A stretch of 64,000 nt of DNA from Pseudomarimonas salicorniae (GTDB lineage: Bacteria; Pseudomonadota; Gammaproteobacteria; Xanthomonadales; Xanthomonadaceae): positions 62,001 to 126,000 of the forward strand of contig NZ_JALNMH010000004.1 in NCBI RefSeq assembly GCF_023156535.1, in the 5' to 3' direction. Under the pieces are notes generated by a model, which saw nothing but the letters and a program-made list of their open reading frames with translations, did no database searches and had not been told where the DNA came from. The stretch's first letter is position 1. Each line of letters starts with the position of its first letter. Shown in pieces: positions 17,485 to 25,178 of the stretch. Both the position numbers and the translations under genes were made by a program.

Positions 17485-17943
17485 GAGGCTTCCTTGAGGT
17501 TGATGCGATGCAGAAAAAAACGGTCGGCAATCCAGCCGAAGGCCTTGCCGGCAGCAAGCTGAGGGCAAGGCGGGTTGGGGGTTCTGCCAATGCCGGCGAG
17601 GCGTTCCTGTCGAGCCGGGTTAACTAGAGATTAACACGGTAGCCGGCGACTGTGACAGCGATGTTTCAGCAGGAATTCCCCCACCATCCCCCGCTCCGCC
17701 GGCCCCGGTTCCAATCCCGGCCTGGGGCAGATCGAGGGGCGACGCGGCGGGGAGCAATGCCAACGTCGGCCAACGTGATGCGTTCGAGCAGGCAACGTTC
17801 ACGCTGCGACCGGACCAACGCCGCGACAGCCCCCGGCAGGTCGCGAGCACCTGGAATCAGGACGGGCCGACTTCCACCAGCCATGAGCCGGGGCGCAGAC
17901 GCAGGCGCGGACCGGGCAGGCCAAGGCCTGATGGCGGCTCCGG
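17485..17943. other. 459-bp non-coding region upstream of the receptor gene, with an AT-rich palindrome
   Basis: No credible gene lies in this stretch. The only AT-rich spot in otherwise GC-rich DNA is the 17-bp imperfect palindrome GTTAACTAGAGATTAAC at 17619-17635, about 135 bp before the receptor start. It could be an operator or part of the receptor promoter, but no good -35/-10 pair can be assigned. Confidence 0.4.
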
Positions 17944-18531
17944 TCAACGCCCGAGGTAGCTGGCCACGCCATCCAGAAACATCTGCACCGACAGTGCCAC
18001 CAGCAGCATGCCCATCAGCCGCTCCAGCGCGATCAGGGCGCGGTCACCGAGCCAGCGGTACAGGGCGGTGGCCGAGAACAGGATCAGCGCCGTGCCGCCC
18101 CAGGCGATCAGGAGGGCGAGGCTCCAGTCGGCGGTGCGTTTGGGGTCGCTGTTCGCCAGCAGCATCACCGCGGCCATCCCGCTGGGGCCGGCCACCAGCG
18201 GGATCGCCAGCGGCACGATGAAGGGCTCTCCCTCCGGAGTGTCGCCGAACATCGGCTTCGGGCCGGGAAAGATCATCTTCAGCCCGATCAGGAAGAGCAC
18301 GATGCCGCCGGCAATCGAGATCGACTCCTGGCGCAGCTGCATCAGCCGGAGCAGGTCGTCGCCAAAGAACAGGAAGCCGAACAGGACACCCAGTGCAATC
18401 AGCAGTTCGCGGCCCAGGACCCAGCGCCGACGCGCTGGCGGCAGCGGCTTGAGCTGACTGAGGAAAACCGGGATGTTGCCCAGCGGATCGAGGATCATGA
18501 ACAGCAGGATCGCGGCGGCGATGGTGCTCAT
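17944..18531 (-). CDS. MarC-family integral membrane protein
   Basis: A 195-residue polytopic membrane protein with six predicted hydrophobic segments. The N-terminal ILLFMILDPLGNIPVFLSQLK and the mid-protein VPLAIPLVAGPSGMAAVMLLA motifs define the MarC family (UPF0056). The molecular function of the family is not settled; a role in multiple antibiotic resistance was proposed and later withdrawn for E. coli MarC. It lies 9 bp after the SDR gene in a grxD-SDR-marC run. Confidence 0.9.
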   Translation of the reverse strand: MSTIAAAILLFMILDPLGNIPVFLSQLKPLPPARRRWVLGRELLIALGVLFGFLFFGDDLLRLMQLRQESISIAGGIVLFLIGLKMIFPGPKPMFGDTPEGEPFIVPLAIPLVAGPSGMAAVMLLANSDPKRTADWSLALLIAWGGTALILFSATALYRWLGDRALIALERLMGMLLVALSVQMFLDGVASYLGR

Positions 18532-18540
18532 GCCCTGCTC

Positions 18541-19275
18541 CTATCGTTTCAGCGCCCGCACCGCGGCCCGCTGCTGCCCTTCGCCACTGGCCAGGGCAGC
18601 CACGAAGTCCGTCGCGTAGGCGGCGGCCTCGGGCCACTGGCCGGGATCCTCGGAGAAGTATGCCTTGCCGCGCAGCGGCGTGCGCATCGGCCCGGGCTGC
18701 AGGGCGTGCACGCGGATCGGTGTGTTCTCCAGCTCATCGCCGAGTTGCACCGCCCAGCTCGCCCGTGCCGCCTGGGCCGCGGGATAGGCGCCCCAATAGG
18801 CCTTCTGGCAGCGCTGCGGGTCGTCGACCGCCACCAGCACCGCGGCATCGGGGGACTGCATGAGCAGCGGCAGGCAGGCCTGGGTGAGCAGCATCGGTGC
18901 AGTCACGTTGACGTGCAGGCTGCGCACCAGGTCTTCGGGCGGAATCGAGCCGAAGGCCACCAGCCCCTTGAATTCGGCTGCGGCGTGGATGATCCCGTCG
19001 AGGCGGCCACAGCCCTCGTGGATCGCCGCTGCCATCCGCTCGTAGTCGGCCGGCCCGGCGCCTTCCAGGTCCAGTGGGTACAAGGCGGGCTCGGTGTGAC
19101 CCGCCGAGACCAGCGAATCATAGAGCCGATTGAGCTTGGGCACCCGACGGCCGAGCAACACCAGAGTGGCGCCTTCGGCAGCGGCTGCGCGAACGCAGGC
19201 CGAGCCGAGGGCGCCGTGGGCCCCGACCACCAGGACGACGCGCCCGGCGAGCACGCCCGCCGCCGCAGTGGACAC
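18541..19275 (-). CDS. Short-chain dehydrogenase-like protein (YciK-like) with altered catalytic residues
   Basis: A 244-residue Rossmann protein resembling YciK. The nucleotide-binding loop is [10 protein letters not shown], and the helix-4 region IHAAAEFKG stands in place of the usual NNAG. The active site is unusual: where relatives have Tyr-x-x-x-Lys, this has YPAAQ, so Lys is replaced by Gln, and the upstream segment [10 protein letters not shown] lacks the catalytic Ser. It may bind a dinucleotide without normal dehydrogenase activity. The GTG at 19275 directly follows the grxD stop (TGAGGTG), which gives tight coupling; a longer frame would start inside grxD. Confidence 0.82.
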   Translation of the reverse strand: MSTAAAGVLAGRVVLVVGAHGALGSACVRAAAAEGATLVLLGRRVPKLNRLYDSLVSAGHTEPALYPLDLEGAGPADYERMAAAIHEGCGRLDGIIHAAAEFKGLVAFGSIPPEDLVRSLHVNVTAPMLLTQACLPLLMQSPDAAVLVAVDDPQRCQKAYWGAYPAAQAARASWAVQLGDELENTPIRVHALQPGPMRTPLRGKAYFSEDPGQWPEAAAYATDFVAALASGEGQQRAAVRALKR

Positions 19276-19276
19276 C

Positions 19277-19597
19277 TCAGCCACCGCGGGTGGCTTCGGC
19301 CACCATGCGCTGCAGTTCGCCCTGTTCGTGCAGCTCGACGGTGATGTCGCAGCCACCGATCAGTTCGCCATTGATGAACAGCTGGGGGAAGGTCGGCCAG
19401 TCGGAGTAGCGCGGCAGCTGGGCACGGATCTCCGGATCGGCGAGTACGTTGACGCTGTGGAAGGTGGCGCCGCAGTCGCGCAGGGCCTCTGCCGCACGGC
19501 TGGAGAAGCCACACATCGGGAACTGTGGCGTGCCCTTCATGAACAGCACGATCGGATGCCCGGACACGATCTGCTGGATCCGCTCCTTGACGGACAT
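19277..19597 (-). CDS. grxD: Monothiol glutaredoxin, Grx4 family
   Basis: A 106-residue CGFS glutaredoxin. These proteins bind a [2Fe-2S] cluster with glutathione and BolA and act in iron-sulfur trafficking. Visible features are [19 protein letters not shown] (active-site CGFS near residue 30), the [19 protein letters not shown] glutathione-binding segment, and normal length. The ATG at 19597 has AAGGAG 7 nt upstream; upstream in-frame codons lack this. It is divergent from sodB, with 171 bp between start codons, so a shared oxidative/iron-stress control region is plausible. Confidence 0.95.
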   Translation of the reverse strand: MSVKERIQQIVSGHPIVLFMKGTPQFPMCGFSSRAAEALRDCGATFHSVNVLADPEIRAQLPRYSDWPTFPQLFINGELIGGCDITVELHEQGELQRMVAEATRGG

Positions 19598-19768
19598 GGA
19601 AACTCCTTGAGTGTTCGTGGATCGACCGGCTGCGATCAATTTGCCCGATCACCGGGCGTTGCCGTCGAATTGCTACCATTTTCACACAAGCGCCGGCCCG
19701 GCGCCGCCCGATGGGTGACCCGGCCGGCATCCGATCCATGCTCCAGCCCAACCCGCAAGAGGATAGCC

Positions 19769-20347
19769 ATGGCCATCGAACTGCCCGCCCTGCCCTACGC
19801 ACGTGATGCTCTCCAGCCGCACATTTCGGCGGAAACCATCGACTTCCACTACGGCAAGCACCACCAGACCTACGTCACCAATCTCAACAACCTGATCAAG
19901 GGCACCGAGCACGAAAGCGCCGACCTTGAAACGATCATCCGGAATTCCAGCGGCGGCCTGTTCAACAACGCCGCCCAGGTCTGGAACCACACGTTTTACT
20001 GGAACTGCCTGAAGCCCAACGGAGGCGGCGAACCGTCCGGCAAGCTGGCCGACGCGATCAACGCGGCGTTCGGCTCCTTCGCCAGCTTCAAGGAGGAGTT
20101 CACCAAGACCGCCGTCGGGACCTTCGGCTCCGGCTGGGCCTGGCTGGTGCAGCGCCCTGACGGCACGCTCGGCCTGGTCTCGACCTCGAATGCCGCCACC
20201 CCGCTGACCGGCACCGATACCCCGCTGATGACCTGTGATGTGTGGGAGCACGCCTACTACATCGATTACCGGAATGCCCGTCCGAAGTACATGGAAGCGT
20301 TCTGGAACCTGGTCAACTGGGACTTCGTCGCCTCGCAGATGAAGTAA
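19769..20347 (+). CDS. sodB: Superoxide dismutase (Fe type)
   Basis: A 192-residue cytoplasmic Fe/Mn superoxide dismutase. Metal ligands are visible: His in YGKHHQTYV (near 27), His in [10 protein letters not shown] (near 74), and Asp and His in [12 protein letters not shown] (near 157-161). The Gln in LFNNAAQ (about 70) favours the iron form. The ATG at 19769 is preceded by AGAGG at about 8 nt. The upstream in-frame extension of over 200 codons overlaps grxD and is discarded. Confidence 0.96.
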   Translation: MAIELPALPYARDALQPHISAETIDFHYGKHHQTYVTNLNNLIKGTEHESADLETIIRNSSGGLFNNAAQVWNHTFYWNCLKPNGGGEPSGKLADAINAAFGSFASFKEEFTKTAVGTFGSGWAWLVQRPDGTLGLVSTSNAATPLTGTDTPLMTCDVWEHAYYIDYRNARPKYMEAFWNLVNWDFVASQMK

Positions 20348-20357
20348 ACGGGCCGCG

Positions 20358-20390
20358 GCAGCCGCTCCTGCCTGCGTGCGGAGCGGCTGC
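20358..20390 (+). terminator. Strong GC hairpin after sodB
   Basis: An 11-bp perfect stem, GCAGCCGCTCC/GGAGCGGCTGC, starts 10 nt after the sodB stop. There is no U-tract, so it may stabilise the 3' end or act with other factors rather than terminate by itself. Confidence 0.5.
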
Positions 20391-20393
20391 TGC

Positions 20394-20768
20394 GGGCGCA
20401 AATCGGACGTACCGCAAAACCCGAATGTAGGAGCCAGCTTGCTGGCGATAGTTGCCCCGGACGGGACGATCGCCAGCAAGCTGGCTCCTACATGCAACCG
20501 TGCCGCAGGGTCCAGTTTGCGCCGCAAAGCAGGCCTTGCTGCAGTCGAATTGTGGGAGGGCCCTTGGGCGCGACCGGAGCGCTAAGGATTCACTACAGAC
20601 CGCGGCCAGAGCGGAACTCCGCGGTCGCGCCCAAGGGCACTCCCACAGTCGAACCTCGTTGGGCGTCAGCGAAGCCCCATAGGGCGTGCCTTGGGCCCAC
20701 CGACACGGGCGTTCGGACGGTACGCCCGGTGCGGCCAGCCGCACCCTATGAATGTGCGCTTCGCGCCC
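20394..20768. repeat. Composite palindromic repeat cassette, copy 2
   Basis: Lies between the converging sodB and BON genes. It is the best-preserved cassette: M1 inverted pair at about 20426-20492, M2 with paired arms GTGGGAGGGCCCTTGGGCGC and its complement at about 20551-20648, and M3 from CATAGGGCG to CACCCTATG at about 20677-20750. It is flanked by GGGCGC and GCGCCC. The remaining non-coding bases to 20887 show no further feature. Confidence 0.88.
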
Positions 20769-20887
20769 ATTCCGCGCCTCTGCGATCTGACCCTTGCGGA
20801 CGCCGGCGAGATGCTTTCGCATCTTCATGGCGGTTCCGCTGCCCTCTGCTCCGGCGCCCCACGGACCTCCGCCCGGCCCGGGCCCGC

Positions 20888-20918
20888 AAAAACACGGGCG
20901 GCCCGGAGGCCGCCCGTG
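20888..20918 (-). terminator. Intrinsic terminator of the BON-domain gene
   Basis: Minus-strand hairpin with perfect 11-bp stem CACGGGCGGCC/GGCCGCCCGTG, 4-nt loop and a following U5 run. It lies 48 bp after the BON gene stop. Confidence 0.87.
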
Positions 20919-20965
20919 GAGCGCTTCGCAGGGGAGGGACGTCGCGCTCTATTCGAGGGGACCGC

Positions 20966-21598
20966 TTAGCTGCCGCGGACGACCAGTCGGCTGGCGTCGA
21001 CGCTGACCACGCCTTCGGTGCGCTCGGCGGTGGCGATGGCGCGGGCGCGCATCTCGGCGGTGGGGACGACGCCGGACAGGTGGACGACGTTGCCCTTGGT
21101 GTCAACATCGATGTCGAGGCCCTTGATGTCGTCATCGGCCAGCAGCTGGGTCTTGACCTTGGTGGTCAGCCAGCCGTCCTCGGTCGCCTCGGCGGCGGTC
21201 TTGGCGCCCTTGCGGACCTCACCCGACGCGGTGGCGGAATTGGCCTCGGTGCGGGCCACGGTGCCCTCGGCGGCGACCACGATCAGGTTGGTCACGCCGG
21301 TCACACCATCGACCGAGCGCGCCAGAGTCTCGGCCGCACTCTTGTCGGCCAGGCTGTCGGCGCCACCGCGCAGGGTGACTACGCCATTCCTGGTGTCGAC
21401 ATTGATGTCGAACCCCTCGGTGCGCTCATCTTCCAGCAGCTTGGTCTTCACGCTGGCGGTGATGGTCGCATCGTCGATCACGGTGCCGACGGTGCGGTCC
21501 GCATCGTTGGCCGCGTGGAGCGGCAGGGCCAGCCCGGCGGTACCCAGGGCCAGCGACAGGGACAGGAACAGCTTGGAGGGAACGGTATTGCGGTTCAT
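20966..21598 (-). CDS. Periplasmic protein with two BON domains (OsmY-like)
   Basis: A 210-residue exported protein. The signal peptide ends LPLHAAN (about residue 30). Two BON domains follow: residues about 40-115 (DATITASVKTKLLEDERTEGFDINV, GVVTLRGGADS) and about 140-208 (WLTTKVKTQLLADDDIKGLDIDV, VVHLSGVVPT). BON proteins bind phospholipid surfaces and protect the envelope under osmotic or other stress. The ATG at 21598 has AAGGAG 7 nt upstream. A weak -24-like TTGGCACG element lies about 100 bp upstream (21711-21704, minus strand), but its -12 part is poor (CTGA). Confidence 0.9.
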   Translation of the reverse strand: MNRNTVPSKLFLSLSLALGTAGLALPLHAANDADRTVGTVIDDATITASVKTKLLEDERTEGFDINVDTRNGVVTLRGGADSLADKSAAETLARSVDGVTGVTNLIVVAAEGTVARTEANSATASGEVRKGAKTAAEATEDGWLTTKVKTQLLADDDIKGLDIDVDTKGNVVHLSGVVPTAEMRARAIATAERTEGVVSVDASRLVVRGS

Positions 21599-21810
21599 GG
21601 TGAACTCCTTGAGGTGATGGACAGGGCTTCTACGTGGGCCCCGAAGGTTCAACGCGGACCCGCCGCGGCATCCCTTGGGGGTGCGCCCTACACCATCAGG
21701 TTCCGTGCCAACCCGACCCCTCCCGACATATCAACACGTTACATCGACAGTCCCGCCGGGGGCTTGCAGAATGCAGCGGCATCGCGCCCGGCTTCGTGTG
21801 GAATGCCCGC

Positions 21811-23106
21811 CTACTCGTCGCGGCGGGGCTTGAGCAGATTGGTCTCGCCGAGCTGGTCGCGCTCTTCGGCAAGGTCGGCATCGACATCAGTGGACGGCGC
21901 GGAGGAGAGCGCCGCGGAATCGACCGACGCTGCGCCGGCAGCGGGCTTCGGCTTGGCCGGCGCAGCGGCAGGGCCTCGCGGCACTTGCGACTCCCCGATA
22001 CCCTCGAGGGTCACGCGGAATTGCGGCTCGGGCAGGCTCACGCCGCGCTCCTCGAGGCATTGCTTCACCCGCACCAGGCAGGCGCTGCGCGCAGCGGTGA
22101 AATCGTGGCGACGCTGGTCAACCCAGCCGGTGAACCGAACCACCACGCTGGAGTCCCCGAGAGCGACCACGGAGGCCCGGGGCGCGCGCTCGGACGAGAC
22201 CAGGCCACTGGCGGTGATCGCCTCGAGGCCGATCTGCTGGGCCCGCACGAGGTCATCGTCGCCGCCCACGCCAAGATCGAACTCGAAGCGGCGCAGCGGG
22301 TTCCGGCTGTAGTTGAGGATGACCGCGTTGAACACCTTGCTGTTGGGGATCCGCAGGTGGTTGCCGTCCAGGGTCATCAGCAGGGTCGCGCGCGAGGTCA
22401 ATCCGACCACCTTGCCCTCGTGACCGTCGATGCTCAGATGATCGTTGGGTGCGAACGGCTGGCGCAGGCTGAGCAGAACACCGGCGAGGTGGTTCTCGAT
22501 GATGTCCTTGAACGCGAAACCCATCGCAATGCCGACCACGCCTGCGGCGCCAAGCAGCGCACCGACCATCGCGGTCAGGTCGAGCAGTTCCATCGCCAGC
22601 AGCAGGCCCAGGCCGAAACTGACGACCCGCACGGCCTGGCCGGCCATCGTCGCCAGGTAGGGATTGCCGCCGCCAAGCCGGGCGACCCAACGACGGCGTG
22701 AAAGCCAGCCACCGATGCCACGGGCGACCGCGACGATGAGGGCGGCCACCGCCAGCAAGGGCAGCCAGTCGAGGATGCCGCTCCACAGCTCACGCAGGCG
22801 CTTGAGCGTCGGCGTGAGGCGCGTCTCGAACGAGGTATCCAGACGCATGCGGTCGTCGACCGGAAGCGGGTCCACCGCGTCTCGAACCACGGCCAGTGCC
22901 GCCTCTCGCTCGGCGTTGTCGGCCACCACGCCCTCGACCCGCAGTACGCCGTCCTCGGCGCGCACCTGCAGCGCCTCAAGCCCGGCGCGGGCCAGCGCCG
23001 CCTCGGCGCTGGCCTCCGGATCTGCGGCGGAGGAGGACCCCTGCGCCATGGTGGCAGACGACAGCAGAAGAATCAGCCATGCAAGGAAGAGGCACAAGCG
23101 AGGCAT
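21811..23106 (-). CDS. MscS-type mechanosensitive channel with N-terminal BON-like domain
   Basis: A 431-residue inner-membrane protein. After a signal-like segment (residues 1-22) comes a short BON-like periplasmic region (about 40-85), then hydrophobic segments near 115-140 and 155-185. The MscS pore helix and beta-domain follow (LGAAGVVGIAMGFAFKDIIENHLAGVLLSLRQPFAPND, about 185-225; GLTSRATLLMTLDGNHLRIPNSKVFN). The C-terminal about 60 residues are Ala/Pro-rich and charged. The ATG at 23106 is preceded by GGAG at 8 nt. It would release osmolytes on hypo-osmotic shock, consistent with the neighbouring BON protein. Confidence 0.9.
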   Translation of the reverse strand: MPRLCLFLAWLILLLSSATMAQGSSSAADPEASAEAALARAGLEALQVRAEDGVLRVEGVVADNAEREAALAVVRDAVDPLPVDDRMRLDTSFETRLTPTLKRLRELWSGILDWLPLLAVAALIVAVARGIGGWLSRRRWVARLGGGNPYLATMAGQAVRVVSFGLGLLLAMELLDLTAMVGALLGAAGVVGIAMGFAFKDIIENHLAGVLLSLRQPFAPNDHLSIDGHEGKVVGLTSRATLLMTLDGNHLRIPNSKVFNAVILNYSRNPLRRFEFDLGVGGDDDLVRAQQIGLEAITASGLVSSERAPRASVVALGDSSVVVRFTGWVDQRRHDFTAARSACLVRVKQCLEERGVSLPEPQFRVTLEGIGESQVPRGPAAAPAKPKPAAGAASVDSAALSSAPSTDVDADLAEERDQLGETNLLKPRRDE

Positions 23107-23287
23107 CTCGGGTCTCCGTTTCGGCAACGCAGCCTTGAAAGGGGGGGCGGTTCATCCTGCCAGCACCGGCCTTCGCGGTCACGGCAGGCCCGCGTGATCG
23201 CGCAGCATGCCCGGCGGACACTGCAGAGTGCATGGCGCAGGGAGCACCGCCCGCGCCCGCAGGGGCTTGAACACGTGGTTCCAGCGC

Positions 23288-23303
23288 ATGGCACGCGACT
23301 TGC
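23288..23303 (+). promoter_or_regulatory. Sigma-54 (RpoN) promoter, site 1
   Basis: ATGGCACGCGACTTGC matches the -24/-12 consensus TGGCACG-N4-TTGC exactly, with 10 bp between GG and GC. It lies about 64 bp before the DUF2383 start in the non-coding gap downstream of the mscS-like gene start, leaving an untranslated leader of about 50 nt. Confidence 0.8.
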
Positions 23304-23366
23304 GTGAGGGGGACAGCCCGCATTCCGGCGGGCTGAACCAGTTCCCCCAAACAGAGGATTACCAAC

Positions 23367-23804
23367 ATGAAGAATGCCAGCACCCTGCAGGAACTCGTCT
23401 CCATCGCCCGTGACGGCGCCAAGTTCTACGACGAGGCCGGCAAGGAGGTGAATGACCCCTCCCTCAAGCTGCTGTTCCTGCGCATGGCCGACCAGAAGCG
23501 CACGCTGATCGCCTCGCTCAGCGGCAAGCTCGCCGCCAATCACGAGGACATTCCGACCGAAGGCACCATCGCCGGCAAGCTGCGCCGCGTCTACACCGAC
23601 CTGCGCGGCAGCCTGTCCAGCAACGAAGCCAAGGTCTACGTCAGCCAGCTCGAGGAGACCGAGGATCGCCTGCTCGAGCACTTCGAGGACGCCCTGCAGA
23701 AGGTCGAGGACCCGACCGTCCGCAGCACCCTTCAGGCGCACATGCCCCAGGTCCGCGCCTGTCATGCGGAAATGAGCGCCGCCAAGAAGCGCTACGCGGC
23801 CTGA
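23367..23804 (+). CDS. PA2169-family four-helix-bundle protein (DUF2383)
   Basis: A 145-residue soluble all-helical protein of the ferritin-like DUF2383 group, with long amphipathic helices and regularly spaced Glu and His (for example LEHFEDAL). Function is unknown; members occur in stress-induced gene sets. The ATG at 23367 is preceded by AGAGGA. A near-perfect sigma-54 promoter lies upstream at 23288-23303 and a strong hairpin at 23816-23848 follows. Confidence 0.88.
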   Translation: MKNASTLQELVSIARDGAKFYDEAGKEVNDPSLKLLFLRMADQKRTLIASLSGKLAANHEDIPTEGTIAGKLRRVYTDLRGSLSSNEAKVYVSQLEETEDRLLEHFEDALQKVEDPTVRSTLQAHMPQVRACHAEMSAAKKRYAA

Positions 23805-23815
23805 CCGGCCGCGGC

Positions 23816-23848
23816 GGCTGGCGCGCCCTGCCCTGCGGCGCGCCAGCC
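23816..23848 (+). terminator. Hairpin after the DUF2383 gene
   Basis: A perfect 12-bp stem, GGCTGGCGCGCC/GGCGCGCCAGCC, with a 9-nt loop begins 11 nt after the stop codon. The downstream tract is C/T-rich rather than poly-T, so it may be an attenuator or an RNA-stabilising hairpin. Confidence 0.6.
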
Positions 23849-23922
23849 TCCTCTCACCCGGTGCCGGCCGCGTCGCCGCCGCAAAGGCTCCGGGGCTCTC
23901 CTTGGATCGAACGGAGTCGCTC

Positions 23923-24186
23923 ATGAGCCACGCGGACATCGTCGGCTGGATCGCCACCCTGGTCCTGGTGCTGACGCTTGGCCACCAGGCCTGGAGGCAA
24001 TGGCGCCGCGAGGATGGCCCGGGCGTGCCTCCTCTGCTGTTCGCCGGCCAATGCACCGCGTCGATCCTGTTCATCGCCTACAGCGCGATGGTCGGAAGCG
24101 CGATCTTCGTGGTCGCCAACTCGCTGATCCTGGTCACCGCGCTGGCCGGCTTTGCCGGCTGTCTGCTGCGCACACGGCAAGCGTGA
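23923..24186 (+). CDS. Small three-helix membrane protein, SemiSWEET/PQ-loop-like
   Basis: An 87-residue protein with three hydrophobic helices: IVGWIATLVLVLTLGHQAWRQWR, PPLLFAGQCTASILFIAYSAMVG, and IFVVANSLILVTALAGFAGCLL. The order and loop lengths match SemiSWEET half-transporters, with Asn before the third helix, although the first helix has HQ rather than PQ. It would act as a dimer; the substrate is unknown. The ATG at 23923 has GGAG 8 nt upstream; an upstream TTG at 23902 is less likely. Confidence 0.7.
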   Translation: MSHADIVGWIATLVLVLTLGHQAWRQWRREDGPGVPPLLFAGQCTASILFIAYSAMVGSAIFVVANSLILVTALAGFAGCLLRTRQA

Positions 24187-24218
24187 CCGGTACTCATCCA
24201 AACGTGACCGGTACTCAT
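24182..24218. repeat. Two direct 16-bp repeats, CGTGACCGGTACTCAT
   Basis: Exact copies at 24182-24197 and 24203-24218, centred 21 bp apart (two helical turns). Each contains the palindromic core ACCGGT. The first overlaps the stop codon of the SemiSWEET-like gene. They lie about 285 bp upstream of the sigma-54 site at 24487 and could be activator sites; this is inference only. Confidence 0.7.
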
Positions 24219-24551
24219 TGATGTCACCGCGCGGAGCCCTCTCCCCGGGCCGCCGGCCATCCATCCCGTGCGTGCCCCCGCTCCGACGCGCGCCTGAACC
24301 ATCGAACGAGGAAGGCCGGCTGGTTCCTGCAAGCTCGAAGCGCGCTGCTGCCCGCGATCGGCGCAGGCACCACAACACATCATTTGCGTGCGGTGACCGT
24401 GCGAGATGCCAGCTCCGGTCGGGCATCCCGCCTTGCACCCGCCGCGTCGGGACGGCCGCAGTCTTTACAAATCAATACTTTATGCGTTGGCACGCTGCAT
24501 GCTCAGCGGTGGATGCAACACCCATCCATCCATCACCAAGGGAGAACCACC
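24187..24551. other. 365-bp non-coding region before the DUF1328 gene
   Basis: Apart from the direct repeats at its left end and the sigma-54 site at 24487-24502, this stretch has no credible open frame. An AT-rich patch (about 24470-24486, ACAAATCAATACTTTATG) directly precedes the sigma-54 site, as is common for RpoN promoters and IHF sites. Confidence 0.5.
24487..24502 (+). promoter_or_regulatory. Sigma-54 (RpoN) promoter, site 2
   Basis: TTGGCACGCTGCATGC: the -24 element is perfect, the -12 element has one mismatch (ATGC for TTGC), and GG-GC spacing is 10 bp. It lies 49 bp before the DUF1328 start. Confidence 0.72.
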
Positions 24552-24716
24552 ATGCTTTCGTACGCCATCATCTTCTTCATCATCGCCCTCGTCGCCGCCC
24601 TGTTCGGCTTCGGCGGACTGGCCGGTGCTTCGGCCGGTATCGCCCAGATCCTGTTCTTCGTCTTCCTGGTCCTGTTCGTGCTCTCGCTGATCTTCGGCCG
24701 CCGCGCGCGCTTGTGA
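24552..24716 (+). CDS. DUF1328 (YtjA-family) small membrane protein
   Basis: A 54-residue protein with two membrane helices: [20 protein letters not shown] and [21 protein letters not shown], ending in basic GRRARL. This matches the UPF0391/YtjA family, a very small inner-membrane protein of unknown function common in stress regulons. It has a good binding site (AAGGGAGA) before ATG 24552. A GC hairpin with arms near 24726-24739 and 24754-24767 follows and may act as terminator or attenuator ahead of the next genes. Confidence 0.92.
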   Translation: MLSYAIIFFIIALVAALFGFGGLAGASAGIAQILFFVFLVLFVLSLIFGRRARL

Positions 24717-24797
24717 CCGGAAGCGCCGCCGGCCGGGCGCGCCCTAGTGCCCCGCCTGGCCGGCGGCCCCGGAAAGACGCATAACAAGGAGAACCTC

Positions 24798-25178
24798 ATG
24801 AACCGATCCCCCAAACTGCTGGCAGCGGCCCTCGCCGCCGCCCTGCTCCCCGGACTGGCCTTCGCTTCCTCCAAGGACGACGCACGTCTGATGCAAACCC
24901 GCGCCGAAGCGGCCATTGCCGCGGCCGAGCGCGCCGAGGCGGACACCCGCGCGGCCCCCAGTCTGCAGGACGCCCGCGCGCTGCTCGCCCAGGGCGAGGG
25001 TTCCTTCGACGACCGCGACTACCGGGACGCCGAGCGCGAGTTCGAGCGTGCGGCAGCCGATGCACGCCTCGCCGAGGCCCGCGCCCGACAGGCCAGGAAC
25101 GAGCAGGTGACCGATGAACTGAGCGCCGCCATCGAGGCGCTGCGCACCGAGATCAACCGTCTGGAGACCGAGGCATGA
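24798..25178 (+). CDS. Exported DUF4398 protein
   Basis: A 126-residue periplasmic protein: signal peptide ending LAFASS (about residue 24), then an all-helical, Ala/Glu/Arg-rich body (ARLMQTRAEAAIAAAERAEAD through ARLAEARARQARNEQ) that fits DUF4398, a helical domain often paired with OmpA-type lipoproteins. AAGGAG precedes the ATG at 24798. The stop overlaps the next gene start by ATGA, so the two are translationally coupled. Confidence 0.88.
   Translation: MNRSPKLLAAALAAALLPGLAFASSKDDARLMQTRAEAAIAAAERAEADTRAAPSLQDARALLAQGEGSFDDRDYRDAEREFERAAADARLAEARARQARNEQVTDELSAAIEALRTEINRLETEA

Noticed and set aside
14155-17562. A 1135-codon plus-strand open frame antisense to the TonB-dependent receptor
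   Set aside because: Low-complexity Val/Ala/Gly/Arg composition with no domain; it is the antisense shadow of a clear gene in high-GC DNA.
21696-21711. Fifth sigma-54 promoter before the BON-domain gene (TTGGCACGGAACCTGA on the minus strand)
   Set aside because: The -24 part is perfect but the -12 part lacks the invariant GC, so it was not counted.
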